Below the pieces are notes generated by a model, which was given only the letters and a program-made list of their open reading frames with translations, was not told where the DNA came from and did not search any database. A DNA stretch of 46,712 nt from contig NDWX01000014.1 in the NCBI GenBank assembly GCA_002855745.1, positions 1 through 46,712 of the forward strand, read 5' to 3'. The position numbers and the translations under genes were made by a program. Of this stretch, positions 15,008 to 23,991 are shown in pieces. Source of the DNA: Thermofilum sp. NZ13. GTDB taxonomy: Archaea > Thermoproteota > Thermoprotei > Thermofilales > Thermofilaceae. Position 1 is the stretch's first letter; each line of letters starts with the position of its first letter.

Positions 15008-15472
15008 GTGAGTTCAAAAACACTGAGCGAGAAGCAAATTGAACTATTGAGGTACTTGTTTAAAAAAAGTAAACCTCTTAGGGTTTTCACAGTCACAGAT
15101 ACCCAGAGCAGCATTGCAAAGGAGCTCGGTATCTCTAGGCAGGCTTTGAACATGCACCTTAAAAAGCTCCGAGAACTGGGGTTTCTGCGAACAGGGCGGG
15201 GCTTTATAGACCTAACAGACAGAGCGGTGCAACTGCTGGGGAGGCAAAGCGGCGAGGCTATTATTGTACTAAGGATAGAGCCGTCGAAGAGACTAAACAT
15301 CTACTCTTCTCTCAGCAACCTTCCCGTTGAAAAAGTCTACAGAGTTACAGGCGACGTTGACGTAATCATTCATGTATCACAACCACTCCTCGAAGAGGTT
15401 CTCAACAGGATAAACACACTTGAGGGGGTGCGCGAGACGCGAACCTACGTCGTTATAGAGACAATCAAGTAG
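15008..15472 (+). CDS. Lrp/AsnC-like transcriptional regulator
   Basis: 154 aa from GTG 15008. Residues about 8-60 form a helix-turn-helix (SSIAKELGISRQALNMHLKK) with a wing LRELGFLRTGRGF. Residues 85-150 look like an Lrp effector/oligomerisation (RAM) fold: PVEKVYRVTGDVDVIIHV and LLEEVLNRINTLEGVRETRTYVVI, the TGDVDV-type strand being characteristic. It likely binds the 24-bp palindrome overlapping its own TATA box. The transcript is probably leaderless. It is divergent from the aKMT operon. The effector is unknown. Confidence 0.85.
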   Translation: MSSKTLSEKQIELLRYLFKKSKPLRVFTVTDTQSSIAKELGISRQALNMHLKKLRELGFLRTGRGFIDLTDRAVQLLGRQSGEAIIVLRIEPSKRLNIYSSLSNLPVEKVYRVTGDVDVIIHVSQPLLEEVLNRINTLEGVRETRTYVVIETIK

Positions 15473-15638
15473 AGGTTACACAACCGGGAACCGCGCCCCG
15501 GCAACTCCCCCTCAAGTGTGTTTCAAGGGATAAAAGCGGTAGGGGCAATTTAGACCTCTCGCTTAACCTGGGTCGCAGAGCGGTTCAGAGGCACCCTTCT
15601 CTTGAGCTGGAGTTGGAAAGAGGTGGGTAGGCCGGTGG

Positions 15639-16379
15639 CTAGAGCCTGAGCAGGCTGAGAATATCTTCAACCCCCGCAGTTCCCTTTTTGTAGCATCTTA
15701 GGGCCTCGATGAGTTCATCCTGCTTTGTACTGAAGGATAACTTAGATAAAACGATCTCAGCTATCTTTGACTTTTCATTCAAAAGGAAGCTGAGAAATTG
15801 AGGTAGATTTGAGTGATACTTACCCGTAGTCGCCGACTCGAAATCCACTATGACGGGAGTCCCGTTTTTCCCAACAAGTATGTGGTCTTTGAACCTCGAA
15901 AGCTCATTGTGAGACACTCCTATTGTGTCGAGCCTCCATAACTGCTCTAGAACGAGCCTTATAACTCTCCTGAGTTCAGAAGCGGACGCGGTAACCACCC
16001 ACTCGTCAAGAGGTATACCGTCCACGCAGTCCCAGACGAGAAAATTCCTGGAGAACGCTCTGAGTGGTGGACCGACTTTAACGCTGTTCACCAATCGAAG
16101 TATCCGTGCCTCCTTCAGTAAAGTTTCACGCGAAGCATCGGTTCTCCTTATCTTTACGGCGACATAAAGGCCTCCTGAAAAAACCGCTTTCACTACGATG
16201 CCTACTGTTCCCTTTCCCAGCACTTTTTTACCGAAAATGTCCACACGGCCCTCCTCTATGAGGCGCCGCACACCCAAAAGTTTCATCTCTACAACTCTTC
16301 GCACCACGGCACCTGCATCAAGGGAGGGGTATACTAGAACTCGGCTCCACCCATGCACCTCTTTAAGCACAGAGTCCAA
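15639..16379 (-). CDS. Predicted Ser/Thr protein kinase (COG2112-like)
   Basis: 246 aa. Kinase-like features: glycine-rich LGKGTVGIVVKAVF, the VAIK-type Lys in YVAVKIRR, a following conserved acidic helix (LLKEARILRL), a degenerate catalytic loop around VSHNELSRFKDHI, and DFG-like VIVDFESA. This is the atypical archaeal kinase pattern related to RIO/lipopolysaccharide kinases. Substrates are unknown. The frame overlaps cca by 46 bp; GTG at 16358 is an alternative start with AAAGAG upstream that would reduce the overlap. It is the last gene of a four-gene operon with tfe-beta, thpR and cca. Confidence 0.75.
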   Translation of the reverse strand: MDSVLKEVHGWSRVLVYPSLDAGAVVRRVVEMKLLGVRRLIEEGRVDIFGKKVLGKGTVGIVVKAVFSGGLYVAVKIRRTDASRETLLKEARILRLVNSVKVGPPLRAFSRNFLVWDCVDGIPLDEWVVTASASELRRVIRLVLEQLWRLDTIGVSHNELSRFKDHILVGKNGTPVIVDFESATTGKYHSNLPQFLSFLLNEKSKIAEIVLSKLSFSTKQDELIEALRCYKKGTAGVEDILSLLRL

Positions 16380-17728
16380 GGCTCATACCCCGCCAGACGC
16401 TTTAGTAGTTCACGCTTTTCTGGCATCGGAAGCTTCTGTATGTAGTCGCATGCTTTACCAATCTCCCACTCGAACCCCTTATATACCTTCAACACCTCCT
16501 TTACAATCTCGATAGCATTACGGTTCTTCCTAGGCGCTACTGCAACGACTCTATCGCCCTCTATGAAGGGCGCTGGCTTATTGGACGCCCACTTTTCCAG
16601 GAATCTTAACACGTTCTCATGCCATACCGGCGGCCCGAGCTTCTTCTCCCATAGGGGTAGCTCCAGGGATTCAAGCTGCAAAACTAGCAGATGCTTTTCA
16701 TTCAGCTTCAGGTGAAGCTTTCTCAGAACGCTGAACCCGTTCCTTGTCAGTGTGTTGGTGACAGCATCGAGCACTCTGTTTAATTTCCCGGCCAGGGCGT
16801 CAGGCGCGAGAGTCGGGTGCTTGACTAGCTGCAACACTATGCTGTTTTCGTCGGGAGCATACTCTGCTTCTTCCTCGACGCCCTCCAGTACACAACACAA
16901 GATGGCAGGGCAGTGCTTGAAGACGTTTGCGAACAAAATAAGCTTTGAGAGCTGATCTACTCCGACTGCGGCAGCTGCGTTACGACGGGGATCTACTGGA
17001 TCTAGTACGACTAACGGTGCGGTGCCGCGCAGTCTGTAAGCCGTCTCTGGGATCACGACCCTCCAAGGGATCCACTTAGAGACCGCGCACAAGAGAGGAA
17101 TAAGTCCCCCGTAGTGCACTATAAGAACTTCTGCGAGGTATCCGGAAAATCCCTTAACTTCGATTTCCGCGCCGTAGATGTTCAAGCGCCGCAGTAAAGC
17201 TTTAAACAAGCGGATATCCCTTTTAAGGGCAGGATTTCTTGATATCTGTGAGATGATGTACTCGGTATGGAAGGGCGTCCTGTCTACCGCTGATTTGATC
17301 CTCTGAGGGCTTTCTACCTTATAGGCTGGTACAAGCTCCAGCTCTACCCCCTGGTATTTGATGATGAAGTACGGGTGTGAGGCGAAACGGACTTCTAGCT
17401 CAGCTCCTAGTCTCTGGGCAAGCTCAGTGCTCAGGGTCTCAACGGATTTATGCAGCTCTTCAAGACTCAGGCTTTCATCGAAAAGAACAAATACGTCGAC
17501 GTCGGTGTCCTCGGGTAGCCACGTGTCCCTGGCAAAAGACCCGTGTATTGAAATCTCGCGCACGAGCGGTCTAAGACCAGATTCTTCAACTACAAGATGT
17601 AATTCTCTCACAGCGCGCTCTACTAGCCTCGAGATTCTTTCTTTCTGCTCCTCTGATGGCTCGAGGCTCGATAAGTGTTTTGACAGGCAAGCCACTTCGC
17701 TGCTGTCGATACACAACTCGTGGCCCAT
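16334..17728 (-). CDS. cca: CCA-adding enzyme, archaeal class I
   Basis: 464 aa, normal for archaeal tRNA nucleotidyltransferase, which adds or repairs the tRNA 3' CCA end. The polymerase-beta-type head carries IHGSFARDTWLPEDTDVDVFV, with the GS and DxD metal-binding residues, and VELELVPAYKV with the third carboxylate. The RTPFHTEYI segment and later tail domain are as in the archaeal class. It sits 4 bases after thpR; both act on tRNA or RNA 3' ends. Confidence 0.95.
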   Translation of the reverse strand: MGHELCIDSSEVACLSKHLSSLEPSEEQKERISRLVERAVRELHLVVEESGLRPLVREISIHGSFARDTWLPEDTDVDVFVLFDESLSLEELHKSVETLSTELAQRLGAELEVRFASHPYFIIKYQGVELELVPAYKVESPQRIKSAVDRTPFHTEYIISQISRNPALKRDIRLFKALLRRLNIYGAEIEVKGFSGYLAEVLIVHYGGLIPLLCAVSKWIPWRVVIPETAYRLRGTAPLVVLDPVDPRRNAAAAVGVDQLSKLILFANVFKHCPAILCCVLEGVEEEAEYAPDENSIVLQLVKHPTLAPDALAGKLNRVLDAVTNTLTRNGFSVLRKLHLKLNEKHLLVLQLESLELPLWEKKLGPPVWHENVLRFLEKWASNKPAPFIEGDRVVAVAPRKNRNAIEIVKEVLKVYKGFEWEIGKACDYIQKLPMPEKRELLKRLAGYEPWTLCLKRCMGGAEF

Positions 17729-17732
17729 TCGG

Positions 17733-18308
17733 TTAATGCACCGGGAGAAGCTGGAATTCGGCCAAATCAGTGTATACGGGACCTCTCGGGGTGAGGACGC
17801 TTTTGATAAGGTAGAACTTTGTCACATCCTGCTCGCCGAAAAACGTGGATGAGTTCTTTTCGATTATTTTTCGAACCTCACCGCCTAGTGGTGCCTTAAC
17901 TCTCGCTATTGTAAGATGTGGCTGGAAGTCCTCCCTCTCCAGCTTAACGCCGGCAGCGGTAACAGCTTTATAAACTTCTTGAGCAAGCCTTGAGAGCTCT
18001 TCTGACCCTCTCCTTACTCCTATCCAGATGACCCTCGGATTCTTAGGGTTTGGGAAAGCCCCTATGCCTTGGAGCTCCATCGAGAAAGAGCTTGCTTTAA
18101 CCTCCATAAGTTTGCTCGCGACGCCCTGAACCTTTTCGCGAGGAATCTCTCCGATAAATTGTAGAGTTATGTGCAGGTTTTCCGTTTCCACAAACTTGGC
18201 TTTCAGCCCAGCTCTCTCCAGCTCCTCTTGAAAGCTCTTTACACGCGAGACTAGCTCGGGTCTAGTGATCTTCACGGCGACGAATACCCTTAAAAACCGT
18301 TCAGCCAT
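17733..18308 (-). CDS. thpR: RNA 2',3'-cyclic phosphodiesterase (2H family)
   Basis: 191 aa. Two HxTx motifs, ENLHITLQF and FQPHLTIARV, define the 2H superfamily, and the N-terminal LRVFVAVKI and central NPRVIWIGV match ThpR (formerly 2'-5' RNA ligase). The enzyme opens 2',3'-cyclic phosphates on RNA. It overlaps the TFE-beta gene by 8 bp and precedes cca. Confidence 0.93.
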   Translation of the reverse strand: MAERFLRVFVAVKITRPELVSRVKSFQEELERAGLKAKFVETENLHITLQFIGEIPREKVQGVASKLMEVKASSFSMELQGIGAFPNPKNPRVIWIGVRRGSEELSRLAQEVYKAVTAAGVKLEREDFQPHLTIARVKAPLGGEVRKIIEKNSSTFFGEQDVTKFYLIKSVLTPRGPVYTDLAEFQLLPVH

Positions 18309-18714
18309 TAGTCAGCCACCTCCTGAGGATTGGACACTCGAGGAAATCTACTTCACCGCTCGCACACTTTGCCAGGTTCGGGCAGAAGAAGCAGGGAATT
18401 TCGTCGAGAAAGTCCGGTATTGTAGTCTCCTTTTGAAGCAGGGTAGCAGGCCTGATGACATACGTTTTCCTCCCACGTAGAACGACCTGCTCTCTCAGGA
18501 TTAAGCCCTGCTCTTCGAGTTTTCGAACAATCTTGAGACCCTTCCTACTGTCCAAACCCAGCTTCTTCCAAAGGTCTTTTTGAAGCACGCCCTTCTCTCC
18601 GGCCTCTCTCACGATCTCCAGAGTTTTTCTCTCCAGTACTTCAAACTGCACCGACGACTCTTCCATTTTTTCGATGTTCTCCTCGCTCAGTGAAACCTTT
18701 GACCTCGATGGCAT
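18301..18714 (-). CDS. Transcription initiation factor TFE-beta
   Basis: 137 aa. A winged helix (about 25-90: LEIVREAGEKGVLQKDLWKK, then GLKIVRKLEEQGLI) is followed by a four-cysteine Fe-S-like module, C108 C111 C117 C127 (CFFCPNLAKC then FLECP). This arrangement matches crenarchaeal TFE-beta, the RPC39 homologue that partners TFE-alpha and helps promoter opening. It heads an operon with thpR, cca and a kinase. A perfect palindrome directly upstream may regulate it. Alternative: an unrelated Fe-S winged-helix regulator, less likely given length and cysteine spacing. Confidence 0.82.
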   Translation of the reverse strand: MPSRSKVSLSEENIEKMEESSVQFEVLERKTLEIVREAGEKGVLQKDLWKKLGLDSRKGLKIVRKLEEQGLILREQVVLRGRKTYVIRPATLLQKETTIPDFLDEIPCFFCPNLAKCASGEVDFLECPILRRWLTNG

Positions 18715-18722
18715 TAATCAAC

Positions 18723-18744
18723 TCGCCCTAATCACATAGGGCGA
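18723..18744. promoter_or_regulatory. Palindrome TCGCCCTA-N6-TAGGGCGA
   Basis: Perfect 8-bp arms with a 6-bp spacer lie 9 bases upstream of the TFE-beta start and 46 bases upstream of the GPN GTPase start. The position between divergent promoters fits an operator; a transcribed 5' hairpin is the alternative. Confidence 0.5.
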
Positions 18745-18789
18745 AAAACCTGAATTTATTACTTGCCCGTTTTTAAAGCTTGAAAAAGC

Positions 18790-19572
18790 ATGCAGATGCT
18801 AGTCTTTATAATTGGACCTGCAGGATCCGGTAAATCCACGTTCACAGCCAGTTTTCGAGACTGGCTACAAAGCCAAGGAGCGTCAGTCACAACTGTCAAT
18901 TTAGACCCAGCGGTCGAAAATCTGGAGTACGTTCCGGACGTGGACATAAGGGAACATGTTTTCGTGCGGGAAGTTTTAGAGGAGTATGGACTTGGTCCCA
19001 ACGGAGCTATTGTCGCCGCGGTCGATATGTCTATAGAGCATCTTCCTTCACTGGACAGGAGCATAGACGATGCTCCGGAGGGCTACGTTCTCATAGACAC
19101 GCCAGGTCAAATGGAGCTCTTCACGTTCCGGCAAAGCGGTGGTATAATCGTTAACTCCCTTTGTAAGCCTAGCCGGAGGTGCGCCTCGGTATTCCTTTTA
19201 GACGCCTCCCTTTCTTCGGATCCCTACAACCTAGTATCTCAGATATTTCTCGCCGCTTCTGCATTCTACCGCTTAAGACTACCACTAGTAGTTCTGCTAA
19301 ACAAGATGGACGTGCTTAGCGATGCCGATAGACAGAGAGTCTCCGAGTGGCTCTCGAATCCGGAAATGCTTGAGGAGGAAATTTCCAGGATGCCCAGGGA
19401 TTACGACGCACACTTCTCAAGGAGCGTTACTCGCCTGCTCCTAGACTTCCTCGACATTATTCCCGTAGTGATTGTTTCCGCGAAGAAAAGCCAAAACTTC
19501 GAAGAAGTTTACTTCCACCTACAGCAGATATACATGGGTGGTGAAGACTTCGAGTTAACCGTCAGGGATTAG
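18790..19572 (+). CDS. GPN-loop GTPase
   Basis: 260 aa. Walker A is GPAGSGKS (9-16), the NLDPAVENLEYVPDVDIRE switch region follows, and the diagnostic GPN tripeptide is at 69-71 (GLGPNGAIV). G3 is LIDTPGQME and the G4 motif is LNKMD. GPN GTPases form homodimers; eukaryotic relatives help RNA polymerase II assembly and the archaeal role is thought related. A TTTTTAAAG TATA-like element is about 22 bases upstream of the ATG. Convergent with the HPS-like gene, overlapping by 4 bp. Confidence 0.94.
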   Translation: MQMLVFIIGPAGSGKSTFTASFRDWLQSQGASVTTVNLDPAVENLEYVPDVDIREHVFVREVLEEYGLGPNGAIVAAVDMSIEHLPSLDRSIDDAPEGYVLIDTPGQMELFTFRQSGGIIVNSLCKPSRRCASVFLLDASLSSDPYNLVSQIFLAASAFYRLRLPLVVLLNKMDVLSDADRQRVSEWLSNPEMLEEEISRMPRDYDAHFSRSVTRLLLDFLDIIPVVIVSAKKSQNFEEVYFHLQQIYMGGEDFELTVRD

Positions 19573-20267
19573 TCAAAAAATTCAATGATGCGCTCTAGTG
19601 AGGGGTTCGACGTAATGTATCTACCTACAACGTAGATATCAGCGTCGATTAATGCTCTGACTTCTCGCGCGAGTTGCGGGGTTAAGCCTCCTGCAACTGC
19701 CACCTTAGAAGCGGGTAGAATCCCTCTAATGTACTCCACCACACCCACTATATCCTTGAAGAACTCCTCAGCCGACCTCCCTCTTTCTTCGTCAATGCCC
19801 CGGTGGAACTCGAACACAAGCTTATCCTCCGGGAAAGATAAGTTACGCACAAGCGACGTAACCACATCGGCACGCGCTTTTAGGTCTGCGACACCTATAA
19901 AATCGACGACGACGCTCTTGCTACGCTCCATAGCGACTTCTAAAACGGACCTAATGGTGGATCTTGGAGCCATAGCGAGAACCGACACGCTGTCGGCAAA
20001 GAAGTCGAAGGCCAAAGAGGCCTCTAGCCTTCCCACGTCAGCTATTTTCAAGTCAGCCATCAAATGGGTGCCTGGAGATGAGAGCTTCAGCTTCGGGAGT
20101 ATGGACAGCCCGAAAAGCTTAACAAGAGGGGTTCCTGCCTCGACTATTAGCCTCTCACAGCTGAGAGCTCCACTACGGCAAGCACTGTTCACGGTGCTTG
20201 CAATTTTTAGAGCCTGAGCTTCGTCTGTAACGTCGATAGCGATTTGCAAGGAGTATGGTTTTGCCAT
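19569..20267 (-). CDS. HPS/OMP-decarboxylase superfamily enzyme
   Basis: 232 aa TIM-barrel of the orotidine-monophosphate decarboxylase/3-hexulose-6-phosphate synthase group. The DxKxxD signature is D72-L-K74-x-x-D77 (ADLKIADVG); FHRGIDEE and VAVAGGL near the C-terminus favour hexulose-6-phosphate synthase over OMP decarboxylase. In archaea without a pentose phosphate pathway HPS with its isomerase supplies ribulose-5-phosphate. No isomerase (PHI) domain is fused or adjacent. PRPP synthetase lies elsewhere in the window. Substrate is inferred from motifs. Confidence 0.75.
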   Translation of the reverse strand: MAKPYSLQIAIDVTDEAQALKIASTVNSACRSGALSCERLIVEAGTPLVKLFGLSILPKLKLSSPGTHLMADLKIADVGRLEASLAFDFFADSVSVLAMAPRSTIRSVLEVAMERSKSVVVDFIGVADLKARADVVTSLVRNLSFPEDKLVFEFHRGIDEERGRSAEEFFKDIVGVVEYIRGILPASKVAVAGGLTPQLAREVRALIDADIYVVGRYITSNPSLERIIEFFD

Positions 20268-20319
20268 ACAAAAGGAGTTGCCCCTACGCTGAAAATTAAC
20301 GTTGCGGCTTTTTTGAGTG

Positions 20320-20334
20320 CTGACTAGAAGTCAG
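20320..20334. promoter_or_regulatory. Small inverted repeat CTGACT-AGA-AGTCAG
   Basis: Perfect 6-bp arms about 53 bases upstream of the HPS-like gene start, upstream of a TTAATTTTC TATA-like element. It could be an operator; support is only positional. Confidence 0.25.
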
Positions 20335-20464
20335 ATAAGCAATTATGATATGATTGAATCAGACAAGCACCGCTCCGGCACTCTCACAGCTTTGGGCCCA
20401 CAATTCAGAGTTAGGTCCAGAGAGCTTGAGTGGAGACAGGAAAACTAGTAAGAATTTGAAGGCA

Positions 20465-21415
20465 TCACTGCTCCTGCAAGTTGCGGTTCAGCATATTAAA
20501 CTCGAAGAGGAGTTTAAACTCGTCCAAGGATAGCGCTTCTCCTCTCTTGTACTTTTCGTAGGCCTCTAAGGCCTTTCCATAGAGCAGTTTCTTACGCTCC
20601 TCCAGATGCTGTGAAAGCTCCTTAGCTTTCAGCAGCACTGAGACTCTCTCCAGCTCCTCACGTACCGCTCTCTCTTCTTGGAGGAGCGTTAGAAGCTCCT
20701 GGTGGTAAGCGTTTGCTTTCTCCCTAATGCTGTCTCTCTCCTGGCGAAGGTTTTGTATCTTCTGGAACAGCTCATCGCGCTGAGCTTTCAGCTTCTGCAC
20801 TTCTTCCTTCACCTTCAGATACTCCGACACGATCTGTTTAAGCTGCTCGCTAACCTGCGCTATCTGCTCTTTCAGTTGAGGGATGCGTTGCCTAGTTTCC
20901 TCAATCTTCGCCCTAAGTTCATTGAGGTGTTTTACATTAACGTAAATGGATTCCAAGCTTCTGATCTTGTTTATTATGACCTTTTCAACCTCGGGAGGCA
21001 GAGTCATTGTTTGGTACTGCCACTCTAGCTGCTCTATTCTGCTTCTAAGCTCGTCTTCATCGTAGTTCTTAGATCCTAGGAAGCTTCTCAGTGCCTTATA
21101 CTCGCCGTTGAGTTTCTTTAACTCTTCACGGGCTTTGTTCAACTCTTCGATGAGTTTCTTTCGTTCCTCGCGGGTAGAGACAAGCCTATCGTAGAGTTCC
21201 TTCTTCTTCTCTATAAGCTGGGAGAGCTGCTGACGGAGCTGTAAGAATTGTTCACGGAGGCTTTTAATCTCGGCCGAGAGTTTTTTCACCTCGCTGTTGG
21301 CAATATCTCTATTTGAGCGTGTCTCTGAGATTTTCGCATCCAGCTCTTGAAGCTTTCTTCTGAGCTCATGGAATTGCTGCCGCAATGTCTGAATGTCCTC
21401 GTCGACTATTGTCAT
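20465..21415 (-). CDS. Long coiled-coil protein (COG1340-like)
   Basis: 316 aa, almost wholly predicted coiled coil rich in E, K, Q, L and R from residue 5 to about 270, with a short break around RSFLGSKNYDEDELRSR (about 113-130) and a C-terminal helical region LEERKKLLYGKALEAYEKYK that ends in a LSLDEFKLLFEF segment. This matches the archaeal coiled-coil family COG1340, of unknown function, often encoded near information-processing genes. No ATPase motif or membrane segment is seen, so it is not an SMC or Rad50. It has its own promoter region (21416-21521) and lies downstream of tfb. Confidence 0.8.
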   Translation of the reverse strand: MTIVDEDIQTLRQQFHELRRKLQELDAKISETRSNRDIANSEVKKLSAEIKSLREQFLQLRQQLSQLIEKKKELYDRLVSTREERKKLIEELNKAREELKKLNGEYKALRSFLGSKNYDEDELRSRIEQLEWQYQTMTLPPEVEKVIINKIRSLESIYVNVKHLNELRAKIEETRQRIPQLKEQIAQVSEQLKQIVSEYLKVKEEVQKLKAQRDELFQKIQNLRQERDSIREKANAYHQELLTLLQEERAVREELERVSVLLKAKELSQHLEERKKLLYGKALEAYEKYKRGEALSLDEFKLLFEFNMLNRNLQEQ

Positions 21416-21521
21416 ATAGTCACCGTATGTCCAAGCGGGTTTCGTTGCGCGTGCATGAAGCCTTATGCCACTACTTATTTAAAGTTATGTCCTTAAAAAT
21501 GTTTACTTAGTTATCTGGACC

Positions 21522-22391
21522 TCATATACCTACAGTTAACTCGGTCTCTTCAGTAATCTGTTTCAAGACCCTCCTGATAGTGAGTGTAGAAACATTGGCC
21601 GATTTTGCGACGATATCTTGGCTAAGCTTGAATCCCAGCATTTTAATAAAAAGATAAACCGTTGCACCGGCAACCCCTGATGGCTTAACCCCTTGAAGTA
21701 TCTCTGCTAGGCTATCAGCCGTTTTCGCCAAAACATGCATCGGTATATCGCTGAGAAGATTCTCTCTTTTACCACTACGTTGACTTTCAATTCTCAACCG
21801 GCTTAAGATGGATGGCAGGTGCTCGCTTGGTTTGCGCACGGCCCTGGTCTTGGCGGGTTGAATGTAGCCTTCTTTAACGAGTACACGGTATGTTCGGTAA
21901 ACCTTTCTGACATCTGCACCAGCTATTCTCTCTAGCTGATCCTGCGTCAAGGCGACGTTTGGGTATCTCTTCAGGACATAAAAAAGTAGAGTTGCGATGA
22001 TGAGCTTGTGGCTTCTGCCTTTCAGACCACCAGCTTTCCTTATTTCTTCGAACAGTCGCTCAACTTCTGTCGTGACGTAACCTGGGATGTTGAACTCTCT
22101 TTGGACTTGTGAAAGGTAAGAAGAGTACTCTCTGTTCTTGCTGGATTCACGGGATAGTTCTCGGCTCCCTAATAAGTGTTTGATGCTTATAGCCCTTGGA
22201 GTTGTGTCCGGGTTCTTGGGCATCCTTTCACTGTGAACCTTCCTCAAGTACTCTTCCTGGGACCGAGGCTTTAGCGGCTCCGCGACAGGACCGTAAATAT
22301 AGCCACAAACAGGGCAAACGTACTCACCAGTTTCCGGGTTAAACATGGGAGGAGTTGTTGTACCGCAGTTCGGGCATCTATTTCCTGCCAC
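21522..22391 (-). CDS. tfb: Transcription initiation factor B
   Basis: 289 aa from GTG 22391 (321 aa if the frame is read from 22487). An N-terminal zinc ribbon uses C6, C9, C26 and C29 (CPNCG ... CPVCG), a B-finger/linker follows (SEERMPKNPD-like region), then two cyclin-type repeats; the last helix-turn-helix near VAKSANVSTLTIRRVLK binds the BRE. TFB recruits RNA polymerase to TBP-bound promoters. The longer start would overlap gar1 by 110 bp; GTG 22391 leaves 14 bp and has GGAGGG just upstream, so it is preferred but not certain. Confidence 0.95.
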   Translation of the reverse strand: MAGNRCPNCGTTTPPMFNPETGEYVCPVCGYIYGPVAEPLKPRSQEEYLRKVHSERMPKNPDTTPRAISIKHLLGSRELSRESSKNREYSSYLSQVQREFNIPGYVTTEVERLFEEIRKAGGLKGRSHKLIIATLLFYVLKRYPNVALTQDQLERIAGADVRKVYRTYRVLVKEGYIQPAKTRAVRKPSEHLPSILSRLRIESQRSGKRENLLSDIPMHVLAKTADSLAEILQGVKPSGVAGATVYLFIKMLGFKLSQDIVAKSANVSTLTIRRVLKQITEETELTVGI

Positions 22392-22659
22392 GGCCCTCCC
22401 CGGCTCTCTTCTTGCCCGCGTGTCTTGGATTTCCCTTCCAGTAGAGAACCTTCCCAATAAAGGCTTCCGGCTTCCATCGGCTCTCATCTACTTTGACCAG
22501 AACAAACGGCGAGTTAACAGGCCCTATTACATCATAGACATAGCCTACTACCGCCATTTTCTCATCGTAAACCTTTTCCCCAGGTGCCGGAACTTCTTTG
22601 GCCTCTACCAAGAGGTTTTTGTTCCGCGTAAACAGCCTCACCTTGCCTATAGGCCTCAT
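22378..22659 (-). CDS. gar1: H/ACA RNP protein Gar1
   Basis: 93 aa from ATG 22659. The Gar1 beta-barrel is clear: RPIGKVRLFTRNKNLLVEA, PAPGEKVYDEKMAVVGYVYD, IGPVNSPFVLVKVD, and a basic RGRK-type tail. Gar1 binds Cbf5 and promotes substrate turnover in H/ACA-guided pseudouridylation. It starts an operon with tfb and is divergent from the C/D-box RNP genes nop5 and flpA, so both rRNA-modification RNPs share one intergenic region. Confidence 0.93.
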   Translation of the reverse strand: MRPIGKVRLFTRNKNLLVEAKEVPAPGEKVYDEKMAVVGYVYDVIGPVNSPFVLVKVDESRWKPEAFIGKVLYWKGNPRHAGKKRAGEGRGRK

Positions 22660-22720
22660 AGAAACTCTCAGAAGACAGGGAGTTACGCACCTAAATCGAT
22701 TTCGCCTCAAAGTGGGGAGA

Positions 22721-22730
22721 ATTATTTATA
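22721..22730 (+). promoter_or_regulatory. TATA box of the nop5-flpA operon
   Basis: GGGGAGAATTATTTATATTA around 22715-22734 gives a purine-rich BRE-like run followed by an AT-rich TATA box, 32-41 bases before the nop5 ATG. Confidence 0.55.
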
Positions 22731-22761
22731 TTATGCCATCGTTAATCTCCAGAGTGGCACC

Positions 22762-23991
22762 ATGGCTAAAGCATACTTGTTGCTAAACCCCTTTGCTGTA
22801 TATTTGCTCGATGAGGAGGGAGGGGCTAAAACGTTCTACAAGCTGTACAGAGATGATATCTCCCGAGAAAGATATCTTGAGCTCCTCTACGACATGGAAC
22901 AGGGAAAATTACCAGAAGAGATCCTGGAGTCTATTGCAAGAAGCGTTGAACCCGGAGACGAGCTGGTCGTTGAGGACAGCGATCTGGGGAGGTTCATCTC
23001 ATCTAAGCTAAAAGATGTTAAGATAGTACCTGCAGCTGGAAACGAGGTAATGCTAAAAGCTAGGGAAAACATAGCAAACCTCATCGAGACGTCTCTCGGA
23101 GTGAGTGCACAAAAATATTACGGTTTGCTCCACGAGTTGACGCTTCAGCTAACTCGGTTAAAGGTTAAGGAAGTTGCCGAAAAGCGGGACCTGTTCGTCG
23201 CCCAAGCGATCAACGCGCTGGATGATGTAAACAAGACAATCAATCTGTTCGCCTCTAGGGTTCGAGAGTGGTACAGCCTGCACTTCCCAGAGCTAGATGA
23301 GCTTGTAGATGAGCATGAAGACTATTTCAGAATCGTCAGCAACATAGGATTCAGAGACAAGATAACTAAGGAGAAGCTACTCGAAATTGGATTGAAGGAG
23401 GACCTAGCTGAGAAGATAGCGAGCGCAGCTAAGTCCAGCATGGGAGCAGACCTCACGGAGTTTGACCTCGAGGCGATCCGCCTTATATCGGACACAGGTC
23501 TCAGACTCTATGCGGTTAGACGTAGCCTTGAGAGGTACATCGACGAGGCAATGTATGAAGTCGCACCGAACATCAGGGGACTTGTAGGCTCGTTGCTGGG
23601 AGCGAGGCTCATTTCACTAGCTGGTGGCTTGGATAAGCTTGCCAAGCTGCCTGCCAGCACAATCCAGGTTCTTGGGGCTGAAAAGGCGCTTTTCAGGGCA
23701 CTAAGGTACGGTGCAAAGCCGCCTAAGCACGGCGTAATTTTCCAGCACCCCTTGATCCATAAATCCCCGAAGTGGCAAAGGGGGAAAATCGCTCGAGCCT
23801 TAGCCGCCAAACTAGCTATAGCAGCACGCATAGATGCATTTTCCGGCGAGTACCGCGCTGACGAGCTCAGGGAAGATCTTGAGAAAAGGGTTGAAGAGAT
23901 AAAAACGCTATACGCCAAACCCCCAGCTAAACCTGAAAAAACCACTAAAGCTAGAAAGGGTGGTAAACACCATAAGGGTGGTAGAAGATGA
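22762..23991 (+). CDS. nop5: C/D box RNP protein Nop5 (Nop56/58 homologue)
   Basis: 409 aa from ATG 22762; an upstream extension of the frame is antisense to gar1 and tfb and is rejected. The N-domain ([20 protein letters not shown]) binds fibrillarin, a central coiled coil follows (about 110-240), and the Nop domain shows [21 protein letters not shown], then [13 protein letters not shown] and [14 protein letters not shown], which contact L7Ae and the guide RNA. The C-terminal tail is lysine/glycine-rich. It overlaps flpA by 4 bp. Confidence 0.96.
   Translation: MAKAYLLLNPFAVYLLDEEGGAKTFYKLYRDDISRERYLELLYDMEQGKLPEEILESIARSVEPGDELVVEDSDLGRFISSKLKDVKIVPAAGNEVMLKARENIANLIETSLGVSAQKYYGLLHELTLQLTRLKVKEVAEKRDLFVAQAINALDDVNKTINLFASRVREWYSLHFPELDELVDEHEDYFRIVSNIGFRDKITKEKLLEIGLKEDLAEKIASAAKSSMGADLTEFDLEAIRLISDTGLRLYAVRRSLERYIDEAMYEVAPNIRGLVGSLLGARLISLAGGLDKLAKLPASTIQVLGAEKALFRALRYGAKPPKHGVIFQHPLIHKSPKWQRGKIARALAAKLAIAARIDAFSGEYRADELREDLEKRVEEIKTLYAKPPAKPEKTTKARKGGKHHKGGRR

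Noticed and set aside
22345-22761. N-terminal extension of the nop5 frame
   Set aside because: It is antisense to gar1 and tfb; the Nop5 family start is the ATG at 22762, preceded by a good TATA box.
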